From NCBI RefSeq assembly GCF_003940805.1, contig NZ_CP034328.1, positions 806,001 through 870,000 on the forward strand: DNA of 64,000 nt, read 5' to 3'. Numbering within the stretch: position 1 is the first letter of the stretch; every line of letters starts with the position of its first letter. Made by a program: the position numbers and the translations under genes. Below are positions 45,773 to 54,897 of the stretch, in pieces. The stretch comes from Tabrizicola piscis. GTDB taxonomy: Bacteria > Pseudomonadota > Alphaproteobacteria > Rhodobacterales > Rhodobacteraceae. Under the pieces are notes generated by a model that saw only the letters and a list, made by a program, of their open reading frames with translations, did no database searches and had not been told where the DNA came from.

Positions 45773-46057
45773 ATGCACTACGTTGTTCACTGCCTGGATC
45801 ATGAGGGCGCCGTCGACAAGCGGCTGGCGAATTACGACGCGCACAAGGCCTATCTGGCCGCCGCACCCGTGAAAACCGTGATCTCTGGCCCGCTGCTGGC
45901 CGATGACGAACAGACCATGATCGGCAGTTGCTTCGTGCTGGAGGCCAACAGCCTGGCCGAGGTGGAAGCGTTCAACAGCAACGACCCCTTCGCAAAGGTG
46001 GGGTTGTGGAAGACCGTGTCGATCCGCCCGTTCTCCAAGCGGGTGGACAACCGCTGA
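45773..46057 (+). CDS. YciI-family small protein
   Basis: This 94-residue protein is of the YciI (dimeric ferredoxin-like) family: HYVVHCLDHEGAVDKRLANY with His and Asp residues, and ISGPLLADDE; PFAKVGLWKTVSIRPF follows. YciI-like proteins act as dehydrochlorinases or muconolactone-isomerase-like enzymes in some aromatic pathways. It starts 10 bp after the PRISE gene, and its stop overlaps the next ATG, so it belongs to the operon. Confidence 0.85.
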   Translation: MHYVVHCLDHEGAVDKRLANYDAHKAYLAAAPVKTVISGPLLADDEQTMIGSCFVLEANSLAEVEAFNSNDPFAKVGLWKTVSIRPFSKRVDNR

Positions 46058-47061
46058 TGGCACATCCGGTCAAGATCGCCCTCGTGGGCATGGGGTGGTG
46101 GGGGCAGAAGATGCTCTCGGTCCTGCAATCCGCGCCTGAGGACATTCAGGTGGTGCGCGCGGTGGAGCCCAACATCGACACCGTTCGCCAGCTGTGCGCG
46201 GACAAAGGCATCGCGCTGTCGGCGGACTATGCCGATGCGCTGAACGATCCTGCGGTCGAGGCGGTGGTGCTGGCCACGCCGCATTCGCTGCACACCGACC
46301 AGATCGCCAAGGCGGTGGCGGCGGGCAAGCACATCTTCTGCGAAAAGCCGTTGGCCCTGACCAAGGCCGAGGCGGAGCGGTCGGTTGCCCTGTGCCGCGA
46401 TGCAGGGCTGGTGCTGGGCATGGGCCACGAGCGGCGGTTTGAGCCGCCAGTGGCCGAGATGCTGGCAATGGCCGATGCGGGCACTTTGGGCCGTATCCAC
46501 CAGATCGAGGCGAATTTCAGCCATGACAAGTTCCTGACCCTTGCCCGCGACAACTGGCGACTGAAGGCCGATCAGGCCCCGGCGGGCGGGATGACGGCGA
46601 CCGGCATCCACCTTCTGGATCTGTCGGTGCGGCTGCTGGGGGCTGCGGAAAGCGTGCTGTGCATCTGTGAGCAGCTGTCGTCGGACCTGCCGCAGGGCGA
46701 TACGGTGGCGGCCTTCGTCAAGTTCAAGGGCGGCGGGACGTCCTATGTCTCGGCCTCTCTCGCCAACCCGTTCATCTCGCGCTTTGCGGTGTTCGGATCG
46801 AAGGGCTGGATCGACATCCGCGACAAGGCGCATGTCGAGGCGCCTGATGGCTGGATCGTCACTTCAGCCATGGCCGGTGGCCCGATTGTCACCCGCGAAA
46901 TCGGCAAGGCCGAACCGGTGAAGGATAATCTGGTGGCTTTCGCCCGGGCCGTGCGCGGCGCGGACTATCCGATCACCGCCGACCATCTGGTGAACAACAT
47001 TGCCCTGCTGGAGGCGGTCTTCGCCTCGGCGAAAAGCGGCCGTATCGAAACCGTGGCGTAA
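46057..47061 (+). CDS. Gfo/Idh/MocA-family dehydrogenase
   Basis: This 334-residue NAD(P)-dependent dehydrogenase has the N-terminal motif IALVGMGWWGQKML. Other family blocks are IFCEKPLALTKAEAE and the substrate site GGMTATGIHLLDL, which contains the G-x-H-x-x-D pattern. It presumably oxidises a cyclic polyol or sugar-like intermediate. It is translationally coupled to the YciI gene (TGATG). Confidence 0.88.
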   Translation: MAHPVKIALVGMGWWGQKMLSVLQSAPEDIQVVRAVEPNIDTVRQLCADKGIALSADYADALNDPAVEAVVLATPHSLHTDQIAKAVAAGKHIFCEKPLALTKAEAERSVALCRDAGLVLGMGHERRFEPPVAEMLAMADAGTLGRIHQIEANFSHDKFLTLARDNWRLKADQAPAGGMTATGIHLLDLSVRLLGAAESVLCICEQLSSDLPQGDTVAAFVKFKGGGTSYVSASLANPFISRFAVFGSKGWIDIRDKAHVEAPDGWIVTSAMAGGPIVTREIGKAEPVKDNLVAFARAVRGADYPITADHLVNNIALLEAVFASAKSGRIETVA

Positions 47062-47085
47062 GCCGCCAAGCTGACGGAGACACCG

Positions 47086-48066
47086 ATGAAAGCGCTGATT
47101 TTCGATCAACCGAACAAGCCTGTCGTCACCGACATCCAGATGCCCAGCATCGGCGACAATGAAGTGATGGTCCGCTCGCGCCGCGTTGGCATCTGCCATT
47201 CCGACTACGAGCTTCTGTCGGGCAACTACATCATCCCGATTTCCTACCCGGTGACGCCCGGCCATGAATGGGTGGGCGAGGTGGTCGAAGTAGGCCGCAA
47301 CGTCAAAGGATTGCAGCGCGGCGATCGGGTGGTCGGCGAATGCGTGATCCGCACGCCCGAGCGTATCCACCATTTCGGCTTTTCGATGGACGGGGCGAAC
47401 CGCGAGTTTTTTGCCGCGCGGCCCGAATGGCTGCACAAGCTGCCCGACGGCGTGGATGACGCCAAAGGCGCGCTGATCGAGCCTTTTACCTGCGGCTATT
47501 ACGCAGTGCTGCGGCACGGCGGGGTCGATGCGTCGCAGACCGTGGTGGTGTCAGGCGGCGGGACCATTGGGTTGGTGTCGGCGGCGGCGGCGATTGGCAT
47601 GGGGGCGAAGGTGATCGTGGTCGATCCCGTGCCGCTGCGCCGCGAGATTGCGATGAAGCTGGGGGCTGCCGGCACGGTGGACCCAACGGCGGGCAACCCG
47701 GTTGAAGCGGTGACCGAGATGACCAAGGGCGGCGCCGACCTTGTGGTCGAGGCGGCCGGGCATCCATCATCTTTGGCCAATGTGTTCGACTATGCCCGGC
47801 CCGAGGGGTTTGTGTCGATGGTGGGGATCAGCATCGGCCAGAAGATCCCGGTGGAACTGGGCAAGATCCAGATCAAGGACCTGACCGTGCGCGGCTGTAT
47901 CGGGTCGCCCGGTGTCTGGCCTGCGGCGATCCGGTTTCTGGAGCGGACGGGGATCGACCTGTCGCCGATCCAGACCCACAGCTTTGCGCTGGACGATGCG
48001 ATCAAGGCCTACGACCTCGGGAAAGACCCGACCAAGGCGGTGAAGATCACGCTGGAAATCGCTTGA
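47086..48066 (+). CDS. Zinc-type medium-chain alcohol dehydrogenase
   Basis: This 326-residue MDR protein is distinct from that at 43593. Catalytic zinc residues are Cys in GICHSDYEL, His-Glu in GHEWVGEV and probably Glu in IEPFTCGYYAV; the cofactor motif is SGGGTIGLVSAAAA. The structural-zinc Cys cluster is missing, as in the other dehydrogenase of the operon. It lies 24 bp after the Gfo/Idh gene. Confidence 0.87.
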   Translation: MKALIFDQPNKPVVTDIQMPSIGDNEVMVRSRRVGICHSDYELLSGNYIIPISYPVTPGHEWVGEVVEVGRNVKGLQRGDRVVGECVIRTPERIHHFGFSMDGANREFFAARPEWLHKLPDGVDDAKGALIEPFTCGYYAVLRHGGVDASQTVVVSGGGTIGLVSAAAAIGMGAKVIVVDPVPLRREIAMKLGAAGTVDPTAGNPVEAVTEMTKGGADLVVEAAGHPSSLANVFDYARPEGFVSMVGISIGQKIPVELGKIQIKDLTVRGCIGSPGVWPAAIRFLERTGIDLSPIQTHSFALDDAIKAYDLGKDPTKAVKITLEIA

Positions 48067-48098
48067 CGCCAGCTGGCGCCAAACGGGGGGAGGGGATC

Positions 48099-49133
48099 AT
48101 GGCACAGTACCAACAGATAGCGGGACAGGACGGCTCTGGCCTTGATCTGCGGTCGTTGAAACCGGCACGGGGGTTCGTGACGGTTGTCATCTCGACCATG
48201 GCGCTGGTTGCTGTCTGTGCCATTTTCGCGCCCTCGGCCATTTCGGCGGGGGGGTTGGCAGGCAGCCTGCCCTTCGCCGCGATCATCGCCATCGTCGGGC
48301 TGGGGCAGATGTTGGTGGTGCAGCAGGGCGGGTTTGACCTGTCGCTGGCCGGGGGCGTGTCGCTGGCGGTGGTGATCACCACACATATGTCGGGCGGCGA
48401 TGACGCGCAGCTGCTTGGGTCCATCGCCTTCGCTTTTGGCTGCGCGGTGGTGGCCGGGGTGGTGAATGGCGTCCTGGTGGGCGTGCTGCGGCTGAACGCC
48501 ATTGTCGCCACCATCGGGATGAACGCGCTGCTCTACGGCGCTGTCTTTGCGGTTTCCGGCGGCGTGCCGCGGATCACCACACCGCTGATGTCGCAGATTG
48601 CCGCCGGAAAGACGCTTGGCATTCCGAACTCTGTCCTCTTTGCCCTGGGCATCATGCTGCTGGTCAGCTTCGTTCTGAAAAAGACGGTCATCGGGCGGCG
48701 GTTCGAGGCGATCGGGGCCAATCCGGCAGCGGCCCATGCGGCGGGCCTGAAGGTGCAGCTCTATCAGGCAATGGCGTACGTCTTTGCCCAGCTTCATTAC
48801 TGCGTCGCGGGCATTCTGATTTCGGGGATCACGCGCGAACCCACCGCCTTTCAGGGCGACAGCCTTCTTCTTCCTTCGGTGGCCGTGGTGGTGCTGGCAG
48901 GGACATCCCTGCTGGGCGGGCGCGGCTTTCCCATCTCGACCGTGATCGCGGCGTTCTTTCTGAACCAGCTTAGCCAGTTCGCGCTGGCGGTCGGGGTGCC
49001 CTTCTCGGCGCAGACCATCATTCAGGCATTGGCGTTGGTCTTTGGGATCGGCGTCTACTCGCTGCGCTGGAAACAGGCGGCAACCAAACGTGCACTAAAG
49101 TCCAAAACGGAGGAAACGGACAATGAAGTTTAA
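48099..49133 (+). CDS. Monosaccharide-type ABC permease (RbsC-like)
   Basis: This 344-residue permease of the ribose/xylose class has about ten hydrophobic segments. Family signatures are VVQQGGFDLSLAGGVSLA, GRRFEAIGANPAAAHAAG and LAGTSLLGGRGFP. A second RbsC domain is fused to the ATPase encoded at 50266, so the system would use two different permease halves. ATG at 48099 follows GGGGA. Its end overlaps the binding-protein gene by 11 bp. Confidence 0.9.
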   Translation: MAQYQQIAGQDGSGLDLRSLKPARGFVTVVISTMALVAVCAIFAPSAISAGGLAGSLPFAAIIAIVGLGQMLVVQQGGFDLSLAGGVSLAVVITTHMSGGDDAQLLGSIAFAFGCAVVAGVVNGVLVGVLRLNAIVATIGMNALLYGAVFAVSGGVPRITTPLMSQIAAGKTLGIPNSVLFALGIMLLVSFVLKKTVIGRRFEAIGANPAAAHAAGLKVQLYQAMAYVFAQLHYCVAGILISGITREPTAFQGDSLLLPSVAVVVLAGTSLLGGRGFPISTVIAAFFLNQLSQFALAVGVPFSAQTIIQALALVFGIGVYSLRWKQAATKRALKSKTEETDNEV

Positions 49134-50187
49134 GGCAATGAAGATGACTGCCGCATGTGCGGTGGCCACGCTGACCATGGGACTTGCGGCCTCGACCGCC
49201 CTGGCGCAGACCCCGTCCTGGTGCGGGCCCAATGAGGCGTCGCTGGCGCTGCTGGACGGCTTTGGCGGCAACAGCTGGCGTCTGGTCACCACGGCATCGG
49301 GTGCGGAAGAGGCCGCGAAATGCCCCAGCATCACCCAGTATGAATATGCCGATGGTCAGGGTGATACCCAGAAGGCCATCTCGGACATCAACTCGATGGC
49401 CGCACGCGGGATCAAGGCGATGGTCGTGTTTGGCGATGCCGGCCCCGCTGTCCTGCCGGCGCTGACCAATGCGCATCGCGCGGGAACCATCGTTGTTCCT
49501 TACCGTGTCAACGTGGGCGGCACCGAGGGCGAGAACTATGCCAAGTTCATCGGCTCGTCCTTCTTCGAGGATGGCGTCAGCTGGGGCAACTGGATCAAGG
49601 AAATCCTGCCGGAAGGTGGCAACCTTTTGTTCCTCAGCGGCCCGGCCGGCAACAGCCAGGGCACGGATGAACTGGCTGGCATGAAGTCGGTGCTGGATGA
49701 CAAGTATGTCTTCATCAACCCCGAACCCTTTGCCGTCACCAACTGGGACCCGTCGCTGACGCAGCAGGTCTTGTCGGCCGAGATTGCCAAGAACGACAAG
49801 ATCGACGTGATCGTGTCGGACTTCGGGCCGTCGCTGGTCGGCGCGCTGCCGGTGTTTGCGGAATTCGGCCGGTCGATCCCGGCGCTTGCCACGTCGGACG
49901 GCAATTCGCTGTCCTGCTTCTGGGAAGAGAACAAGGAGGCCAACCCGGACTTCAAACTGTTCACCGTCGCCACCGGCAACGACAACGTCCGTCTGGCCGT
50001 GCAATGGGCGGTCGCTCTGGCCACCGGGGGCACCCCGCCCACCGACGAGATCTTCAAGGCTCCGGTCTATGAAAACTCGGTCTCGGGCACGCCGAACCCG
50101 GTGACCTGCCGCCCCGATCTGCCCGGATCAATCTACCTGTCGGCTGAGATGGCAGATGACGCGCAAGCGAAAGCTGTCGGTCAGTGA
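49123..50187 (+). CDS. Periplasmic sugar-type binding protein
   Basis: This 354-residue protein has a signal peptide ending TALA-QTPSWCGPNEA. A ribose-binding-like (peripla_BP_4) body follows: DGFGGNSWRLVTTASGAEEA, MVVFGDAGPAVLPALTNAHR and IDVIVSDFGPSLVGA. Two Cys pairs may form disulfides. It would deliver the pathway's substrate to the RbsC-like channel. GGAGG precedes the ATG. A strong hairpin (50196-50225) follows. Confidence 0.9.
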   Translation: MKFKAMKMTAACAVATLTMGLAASTALAQTPSWCGPNEASLALLDGFGGNSWRLVTTASGAEEAAKCPSITQYEYADGQGDTQKAISDINSMAARGIKAMVVFGDAGPAVLPALTNAHRAGTIVVPYRVNVGGTEGENYAKFIGSSFFEDGVSWGNWIKEILPEGGNLLFLSGPAGNSQGTDELAGMKSVLDDKYVFINPEPFAVTNWDPSLTQQVLSAEIAKNDKIDVIVSDFGPSLVGALPVFAEFGRSIPALATSDGNSLSCFWEENKEANPDFKLFTVATGNDNVRLAVQWAVALATGGTPPTDEIFKAPVYENSVSGTPNPVTCRPDLPGSIYLSAEMADDAQAKAVGQ

Positions 50188-50195
50188 TCAAACTC

Positions 50196-50225
50196 GCGGC
50201 CCCGGGCACCATGCCCCGGGGCCGC
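50196..50225 (+). terminator. Intra-operon hairpin after the binding-protein gene
   Basis: A perfect 11-bp stem (GCGGCCCCGGG / CCCGGGGCCGC) with an 8-nt loop lies between the binding-protein and ATPase-permease genes. No T-run follows. Such hairpins usually stabilise the upstream message or attenuate, giving an excess of binding protein over the membrane components. Confidence 0.65.
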
Positions 50226-50265
50226 CCCCCCGTTCCGAACACCCGCAGGTATGGCAGGACGTGAT

Positions 50266-52794
50266 ATGCCCAAGGTCGCAGCGATGAAACTTGTGGAAAC
50301 GGCACCTTTGAGCAGCGCGCCTGAGGCAGCGCCGACGATCCGGCTGTCCAGTATCACCAAGCTGTTTTCCGGCGTTGTGGCCCTGTCTGACGTGTCGGTC
50401 GAAATTCTGCCCGGCGAGGTTCACGCCATTCTGGGCGAGAACGGCGCGGGCAAGTCCACGCTGATGAACATCATCTCGGGCGTTTTGCAGCCAGACATCG
50501 GCGTGATCGAATTCAACGGTGAGGTCATCTCTCCGATGACGCCGGAACGCGCGGCTGCCTTGGGCGTGTCGATTTCCTATCAGCATCCGGCCGTGCTGGA
50601 TGACCTTTCGGTGCTGGAAAACCTGCGGGTGGCGCTTCCGGACCGCGTTTTTGCTGTTGGCAACCCGGCTGAGATTGCCCGCGCCATGCTGGACGACGTG
50701 GGCTTGCATGTGCCGCTGACTGCGCGCGCCGATTGTCTGACCGTGGCGAAAAAGCACTTGCTTGAGATTGCCAAGGCGCTTGCCACCCGGCCCCCCGTGC
50801 TGATCCTTGATGAGCCGACGGCGGCTTTGGATCAGGATGCGACCGAGATGCTGTTCGCCCGCATCCGCAGCGTCGCGGCGCAAGGCACCGCCGTCATCTA
50901 TATCACCCACCGTCTGGCCGAACTGCGCCAAATCGCCCACCGCGTGACGGTGTTGCGCGACGGCCAGTATGCCGGTGGCGCCTTGGTTCGGGATGTGACC
51001 GACGACGATCTGCTTGCCATGATCGTGGGGCGCAGTCTGGCGTCCGCCTTTCCGCCAAAGGCCCAGGAAGCGGACCCCGAAATCAATTTCGTCGTCAAAG
51101 GCCTGTCGGGTCGCAAGTTCCATGACATCAACTTTGCCATCGGGCGCGGGCAGATCATCGGCATCGCCGGGGTGGAAGGCAACGGCCAGTCGGGCGTGAT
51201 GCGCGCCCTTGCCGGGCTGGAACCCTGGAAGGGGGAGGTGCTTCTGAAAGGCGTCCCGCTTTCCGCCGCCGAGGTGAAAGCGAAATCGGCCTACATGCCG
51301 TCGGATCGCCACGAAGAGGGGATCATCGCCGACCTGACCGTGCGGGAAAATGCGACCTTCTCGGCGCTGGATCAATTCAGCCATCTGGGCATTCTCAGCC
51401 GTCGCAAGGAACTTGGTGAGGTTGGCCGCGTGTTCGGATCGCTCTCGGTCAAGACACCGGGGCTGGATGCGGGCATCCTGTCGCTGTCCGGCGGCAACCA
51501 GCAGAAGGTGGTGATGTCGCGGGCGCTGATGTCGCGCCCCGGCTTCATTCTGGCGGATGAGCCGACGCAAGGCGTGGATGTTGGCGCAAGGTTCGAGATT
51601 TACCGCATCCTGCGCGAAGTGTCGCAATCCGGTACGCCGGTGATCGTGAACTCATCCGACGCGGCTGAACTGGAGGGTCTGTGCGACGTGGTGATCGTCA
51701 TGTCGCGGGGGCGGGTCGCCGAGACATTGCGCGGCGAAGATGTCACCGAAGGCCGCATCGTGGCGGCTGCCGTCAAGGCGCAGTCCCATGTCGCGGGTGT
51801 GGGTGAGGCGACGAAGGCCGCAAAATCTGCCAGCGGCGGCCTGCGTCAGTTCCTGCAAAGCGACAATGCCACAGTCGTGCCGCTGGCTGCGGTTGTGGTC
51901 ATGCTGGGGCTTTACGTCTTCGGGCAGAACGAAAACTACCTGTCGGCCTTCAACATCTCGAACATCCTGCTGCTGGCGACGGCGCTGGGGTTCATCGCCC
52001 TTGGTCAGACCGTCGCGCTGCTGATGGGCGGGATCGACCTTTCGGTCGGGCCACTGGCCGGGTTTCTGGTGGTTGTCGCGTCATTCTTCATCAATGACGG
52101 GCAATCGCCGCAGACCATCGCGCTTGGTTTTGCGCTGATGTTTCTGGCCGCGCTGGCGGTGGGGACAATCAATGGCTGCCTGATCCGCTTTGCCAATTTC
52201 ACCCCGATCGCCGCGACCTTGGCGATGTATATCGGGTTGCAGGGCCTTAGCTTCGTGCTGCGTGACGGGCCGGGCGGGTACATCAATTTCGCCGTGATGG
52301 ACACCATCGGCTGGAAACTTGGGCCGCTCCCGGTTGCCTTTCTTGTGCTGGTCGTCGTGGCCCTGCTGGCGGAGTATGTGCTGCGCAAGCGTCGCCTTGG
52401 CTGGCAGTTCCGCGCCGTTGGCTCGCATGAGGAGTCGGCCCGCCGGATGGGTATCCGCGTCAATCTGGTGATCATCGGGGGCTACATCGCCGTGTCGCTG
52501 TTCACCGCACTCGGGGCGGTCATGCTGATGGTGCAGATCGGCGTGGGCGATCCGGCGCAGGGCGTGAACTACACGCTGGCCAGCATTACAGCCGTGGTCC
52601 TGGGCGGCACCAGCCTGCGTGGTGGGCGGGGAACCTTCATCGGCACGGTGATGGGCGCGGTCTTGCTGACCGAAGTGCTGAATGCGGTGTCCTTCCTGGG
52701 GCTGTCGCAGACCTATCAATACCTCTTCCAAGGCGCCCTGATACTGGCGGCGGCGCTGATCTATTCCACGGCGCGGCGGCAAGCGGGCAACTGA
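50266..52794 (+). CDS. ABC transporter ATPase-permease fusion (RbsA-RbsC in one chain)
   Basis: This 842-residue protein unites two nucleotide-binding domains and a permease. NBD1 (about 20-245) has Walker A GENGAGKST and Walker B PPVLILDEPTAALD. NBD2 (about 255-495) has a degenerate Walker A GVEGNGQSG, the signature LSGGNQQKVVMSRAL and ADEPTQGVDVG. From about 540, ten helices form an RbsC domain with LLMGGIDLSVGPLAG and LGGTSLRGGRGTF. These parts are normally separate proteins. ATG at 50266 has AGGA at good distance. Confidence 0.92.
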   Translation: MPKVAAMKLVETAPLSSAPEAAPTIRLSSITKLFSGVVALSDVSVEILPGEVHAILGENGAGKSTLMNIISGVLQPDIGVIEFNGEVISPMTPERAAALGVSISYQHPAVLDDLSVLENLRVALPDRVFAVGNPAEIARAMLDDVGLHVPLTARADCLTVAKKHLLEIAKALATRPPVLILDEPTAALDQDATEMLFARIRSVAAQGTAVIYITHRLAELRQIAHRVTVLRDGQYAGGALVRDVTDDDLLAMIVGRSLASAFPPKAQEADPEINFVVKGLSGRKFHDINFAIGRGQIIGIAGVEGNGQSGVMRALAGLEPWKGEVLLKGVPLSAAEVKAKSAYMPSDRHEEGIIADLTVRENATFSALDQFSHLGILSRRKELGEVGRVFGSLSVKTPGLDAGILSLSGGNQQKVVMSRALMSRPGFILADEPTQGVDVGARFEIYRILREVSQSGTPVIVNSSDAAELEGLCDVVIVMSRGRVAETLRGEDVTEGRIVAAAVKAQSHVAGVGEATKAAKSASGGLRQFLQSDNATVVPLAAVVVMLGLYVFGQNENYLSAFNISNILLLATALGFIALGQTVALLMGGIDLSVGPLAGFLVVVASFFINDGQSPQTIALGFALMFLAALAVGTINGCLIRFANFTPIAATLAMYIGLQGLSFVLRDGPGGYINFAVMDTIGWKLGPLPVAFLVLVVVALLAEYVLRKRRLGWQFRAVGSHEESARRMGIRVNLVIIGGYIAVSLFTALGAVMLMVQIGVGDPAQGVNYTLASITAVVLGGTSLRGGRGTFIGTVMGAVLLTEVLNAVSFLGLSQTYQYLFQGALILAAALIYSTARRQAGN

Positions 52795-52979
52795 TGAGGG
52801 GCGATGCGGTTATCTGTCAGTCGCCGTCCATCCGGGGGCGGTGCGGAGCGGGCATGCTGCGCCACCTTGCCGAAGTGATCGACTTCATCGGCGGCACCCG
52901 TGCCCTGATCCTTTCGACATCGTTCCAGAAAGACGATGCCGACGCGCGTGCCGCCCGGATCGGGCGCGATCTGAACTGA
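52794..52979 (+). pseudogene. Maleylacetate reductase N-terminal stub
   Basis: The 61 codons end soon after GAGMLRHLAEVIDFIGGTRA, then LILSTSFQKDDADARAARIG. This matches the first beta-alpha unit of maleylacetate reductases (iron-alcohol-dehydrogenase fold), which are normally about 350 residues. The rest is missing. It overlaps the transporter stop (TGATG) and ends 11 bp before the intradiol dioxygenase, where maleylacetate reductase genes typically sit in hydroxyquinol operons. It is probably a deletion relic kept as a translated leader. Confidence 0.65.
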
Positions 52980-52990
52980 AGGGACAAACC

Positions 52991-53854
52991 ATGACCGCAA
53001 CTGCCGCCAATGACTATTTCACCGAAAGCCATTCGGTCGAGGCCGTGAATGGGCGGATGGGCAAGGCCACCGATCCGCGGCTGGCACATGTGATGGCGCG
53101 GCTGGTGGCGCATCTGCATGCCTTCATCAAGGATGTCGGACTGACGCAAGAGGAATGGGCGACGGCAATCGACTTTCTGACCCGCACGGGTCAGATCTGT
53201 GACGCCAACCGGCAGGAATTCATCCTGCTGTCGGATGTGCTGGGCGTGTCGATGCTGGTGGATGCGATCAACAACCGCCGCCCCTCAGGCGCCACGGAGA
53301 ACACCGTGCTGGGGCCGTTCCATGTGGAGGGCGTGCCGAAATATCCGATGGGGGCAAATATCTCACAGGACGGCGGGCGGGAGACGTGCCTCTTTCAGGG
53401 CCAGGTGAAAGATCTTGACGGCATCCCGCTGGAAGGGGTGCGGATCGATGTGTGGTCCGACAATGAGGACGGTTTTTACGATGTCCAGCAGCCGGGGACG
53501 CAGCCGATCCACAACAACCGGGGTGTTTTCGTCACCGGCCCAGATGGGCGCTACTGGTTCAAAGGGATCAAGCCCGTGTCTTATCCCATTCCAGACGACG
53601 GGCCGGTTGGGCAGATGCTTGGCAAGCTTGGTCGTCACCCTTTCCGCCCGGCGCACATGCATTTCATCGTCAGCCGGGAGGGGTTTGAAACCGTCGTCAC
53701 GCACAGCTTTGTGGCGGGTGATGACTACCTGCAATCGGATGCTGTCTTTGGGGTCAAGCAATCGCTGATCGCGCCGTTTGAACCGGTGGCCGGGGGCGAC
53801 ACGAAGTGGCTTTCGACCTTCGATTTCGTCCTGAACAAGGTTGCAGCAGAATGA
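52991..53854 (+). CDS. Intradiol ring-cleavage dioxygenase, probably hydroxyquinol 1,2-dioxygenase
   Basis: This 287-residue non-haem Fe(III) dioxygenase has an N-terminal helical dimerisation domain (about 1-100) and the catalytic beta sandwich. Iron ligands are visible as Tyr163 (DGFYDVQ), Tyr198 (VSYPIP), His222 and His224 (RPAHMHF). The length and GPFHVEG motif favour the hydroxyquinol subgroup, which converts benzene-1,2,4-triol to maleylacetate; a catechol substrate is possible. The maleylacetate reductase stub upstream supports hydroxyquinol. Its stop overlaps the next start (ATGA). Confidence 0.88.
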   Translation: MTATAANDYFTESHSVEAVNGRMGKATDPRLAHVMARLVAHLHAFIKDVGLTQEEWATAIDFLTRTGQICDANRQEFILLSDVLGVSMLVDAINNRRPSGATENTVLGPFHVEGVPKYPMGANISQDGGRETCLFQGQVKDLDGIPLEGVRIDVWSDNEDGFYDVQQPGTQPIHNNRGVFVTGPDGRYWFKGIKPVSYPIPDDGPVGQMLGKLGRHPFRPAHMHFIVSREGFETVVTHSFVAGDDYLQSDAVFGVKQSLIAPFEPVAGGDTKWLSTFDFVLNKVAAE

Positions 53855-54885
53855 CGCTGCATCACAAAAGCCCCCGCATCGCGTTCTTGGGAACCGGGGC
53901 GCAGGGAGCCTCCATCGCCGCTGATTTTGCACTGGCGGGGCTGGACGTCACCTTCATCGACCAGTGGCCCGCCCATATCGAGGCGATCCGCGCGCATGGC
54001 ATCACGGTCAACCTGCCGACACGACAGATCAACGCCCGCGTCACCGCCCTGCATCTGTGCGAGGTGGCCGAAATCAAGCAGCCCTTCGATCTGATCTTTC
54101 TGGTGGTCAAAGCCTATGACACGACTTGGGCCACCCAGCTGATCAAGCCGGTTCTGGCCGAAGACGGGTTTGTGATCGGTCTGCAAAACGGCATGACCCA
54201 CGAAGACATTGCCGCCGTCGTCGGCCGCCACCGCACGATTGGCGCGGTGATCCAGATTGCGTCGAACATGTGGGTGCCCGGTGTCACCAACCGCCAGAAT
54301 GACCATGACGAATCCTGGTTTGCCATGGGCGCTCTGGACCTCGCTCAACAGCACCGGGTCGAGGCCGTGGCCGACCTTCTGCGCCATTCCGGCCGGGTCG
54401 AGATGACCGATAACATCCGGTCGGCCAAATGGATGAAGCTGGTCGTCAATGCCGCCGAACTGATCCCCTCTGCCATCATCGACACCGCACTGAACGACGC
54501 CGCCCGCGCGCCGGGAATGCTGGAGGTGATGCGCGAAGCGGGGTACGAGGCGATGCAGGCCGCGCTGGCCGATGGTGCCACGATCATGCCGATCATCGGG
54601 ATGCCACCCACGATGAGCAACGATCCCGAGCGATATGTCGATGAGATCTTTGATGAAGTTCTCCGCACATTCTCGCGCGAGGATACGCTGACCACCTCGC
54701 TGCAGGATTGGCGCAAGGGCCGCCGGGCCGAGGTGGAAGAGGTGAACGGCTGGGTCGTGAACACGCTGGCCGCCCATGGTCGCGATGCACCGGTCAACCG
54801 GCGGGTGGTCGAGACAGCCCTGCAGATCGAGGCCGGCAAGCTGGCCCCGCGGCCGGAAAACGTGCACCTGCTCATGCCGCGGTGA
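53851..54885 (+). CDS. Ketopantoate-reductase-family oxidoreductase
   Basis: This 344-residue protein is of the 2-dehydropantoate 2-reductase (PanE/ApbA) fold. It has FLGTGAQGASIAADFALAGL, LVVKAYDT, GLQNGMTHE and the catalytic Lys in SAKWMKLVVNAAEL. It is longer than biosynthetic PanE (about 300), and its context is catabolic, so reduction of another 2-oxoacid is more likely than pantothenate synthesis. It is coupled to the dioxygenase gene by a 4-bp overlap. Confidence 0.85.
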   Translation: MTLHHKSPRIAFLGTGAQGASIAADFALAGLDVTFIDQWPAHIEAIRAHGITVNLPTRQINARVTALHLCEVAEIKQPFDLIFLVVKAYDTTWATQLIKPVLAEDGFVIGLQNGMTHEDIAAVVGRHRTIGAVIQIASNMWVPGVTNRQNDHDESWFAMGALDLAQQHRVEAVADLLRHSGRVEMTDNIRSAKWMKLVVNAAELIPSAIIDTALNDAARAPGMLEVMREAGYEAMQAALADGATIMPIIGMPPTMSNDPERYVDEIFDEVLRTFSREDTLTTSLQDWRKGRRAEVEEVNGWVVNTLAAHGRDAPVNRRVVETALQIEAGKLAPRPENVHLLMPR

Positions 54886-54897
54886 TCCGGGGGAAAA

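Noticed and set aside
53291..53330. Loss of an iron-ligand Tyr in the dioxygenase (GPFHVEG instead of a Tyr-containing form)
   Set aside because: Counting residues places the ligand tyrosines at 163 and 198, both present with His222 and His224; the His in GPFHV is not at a ligand position.
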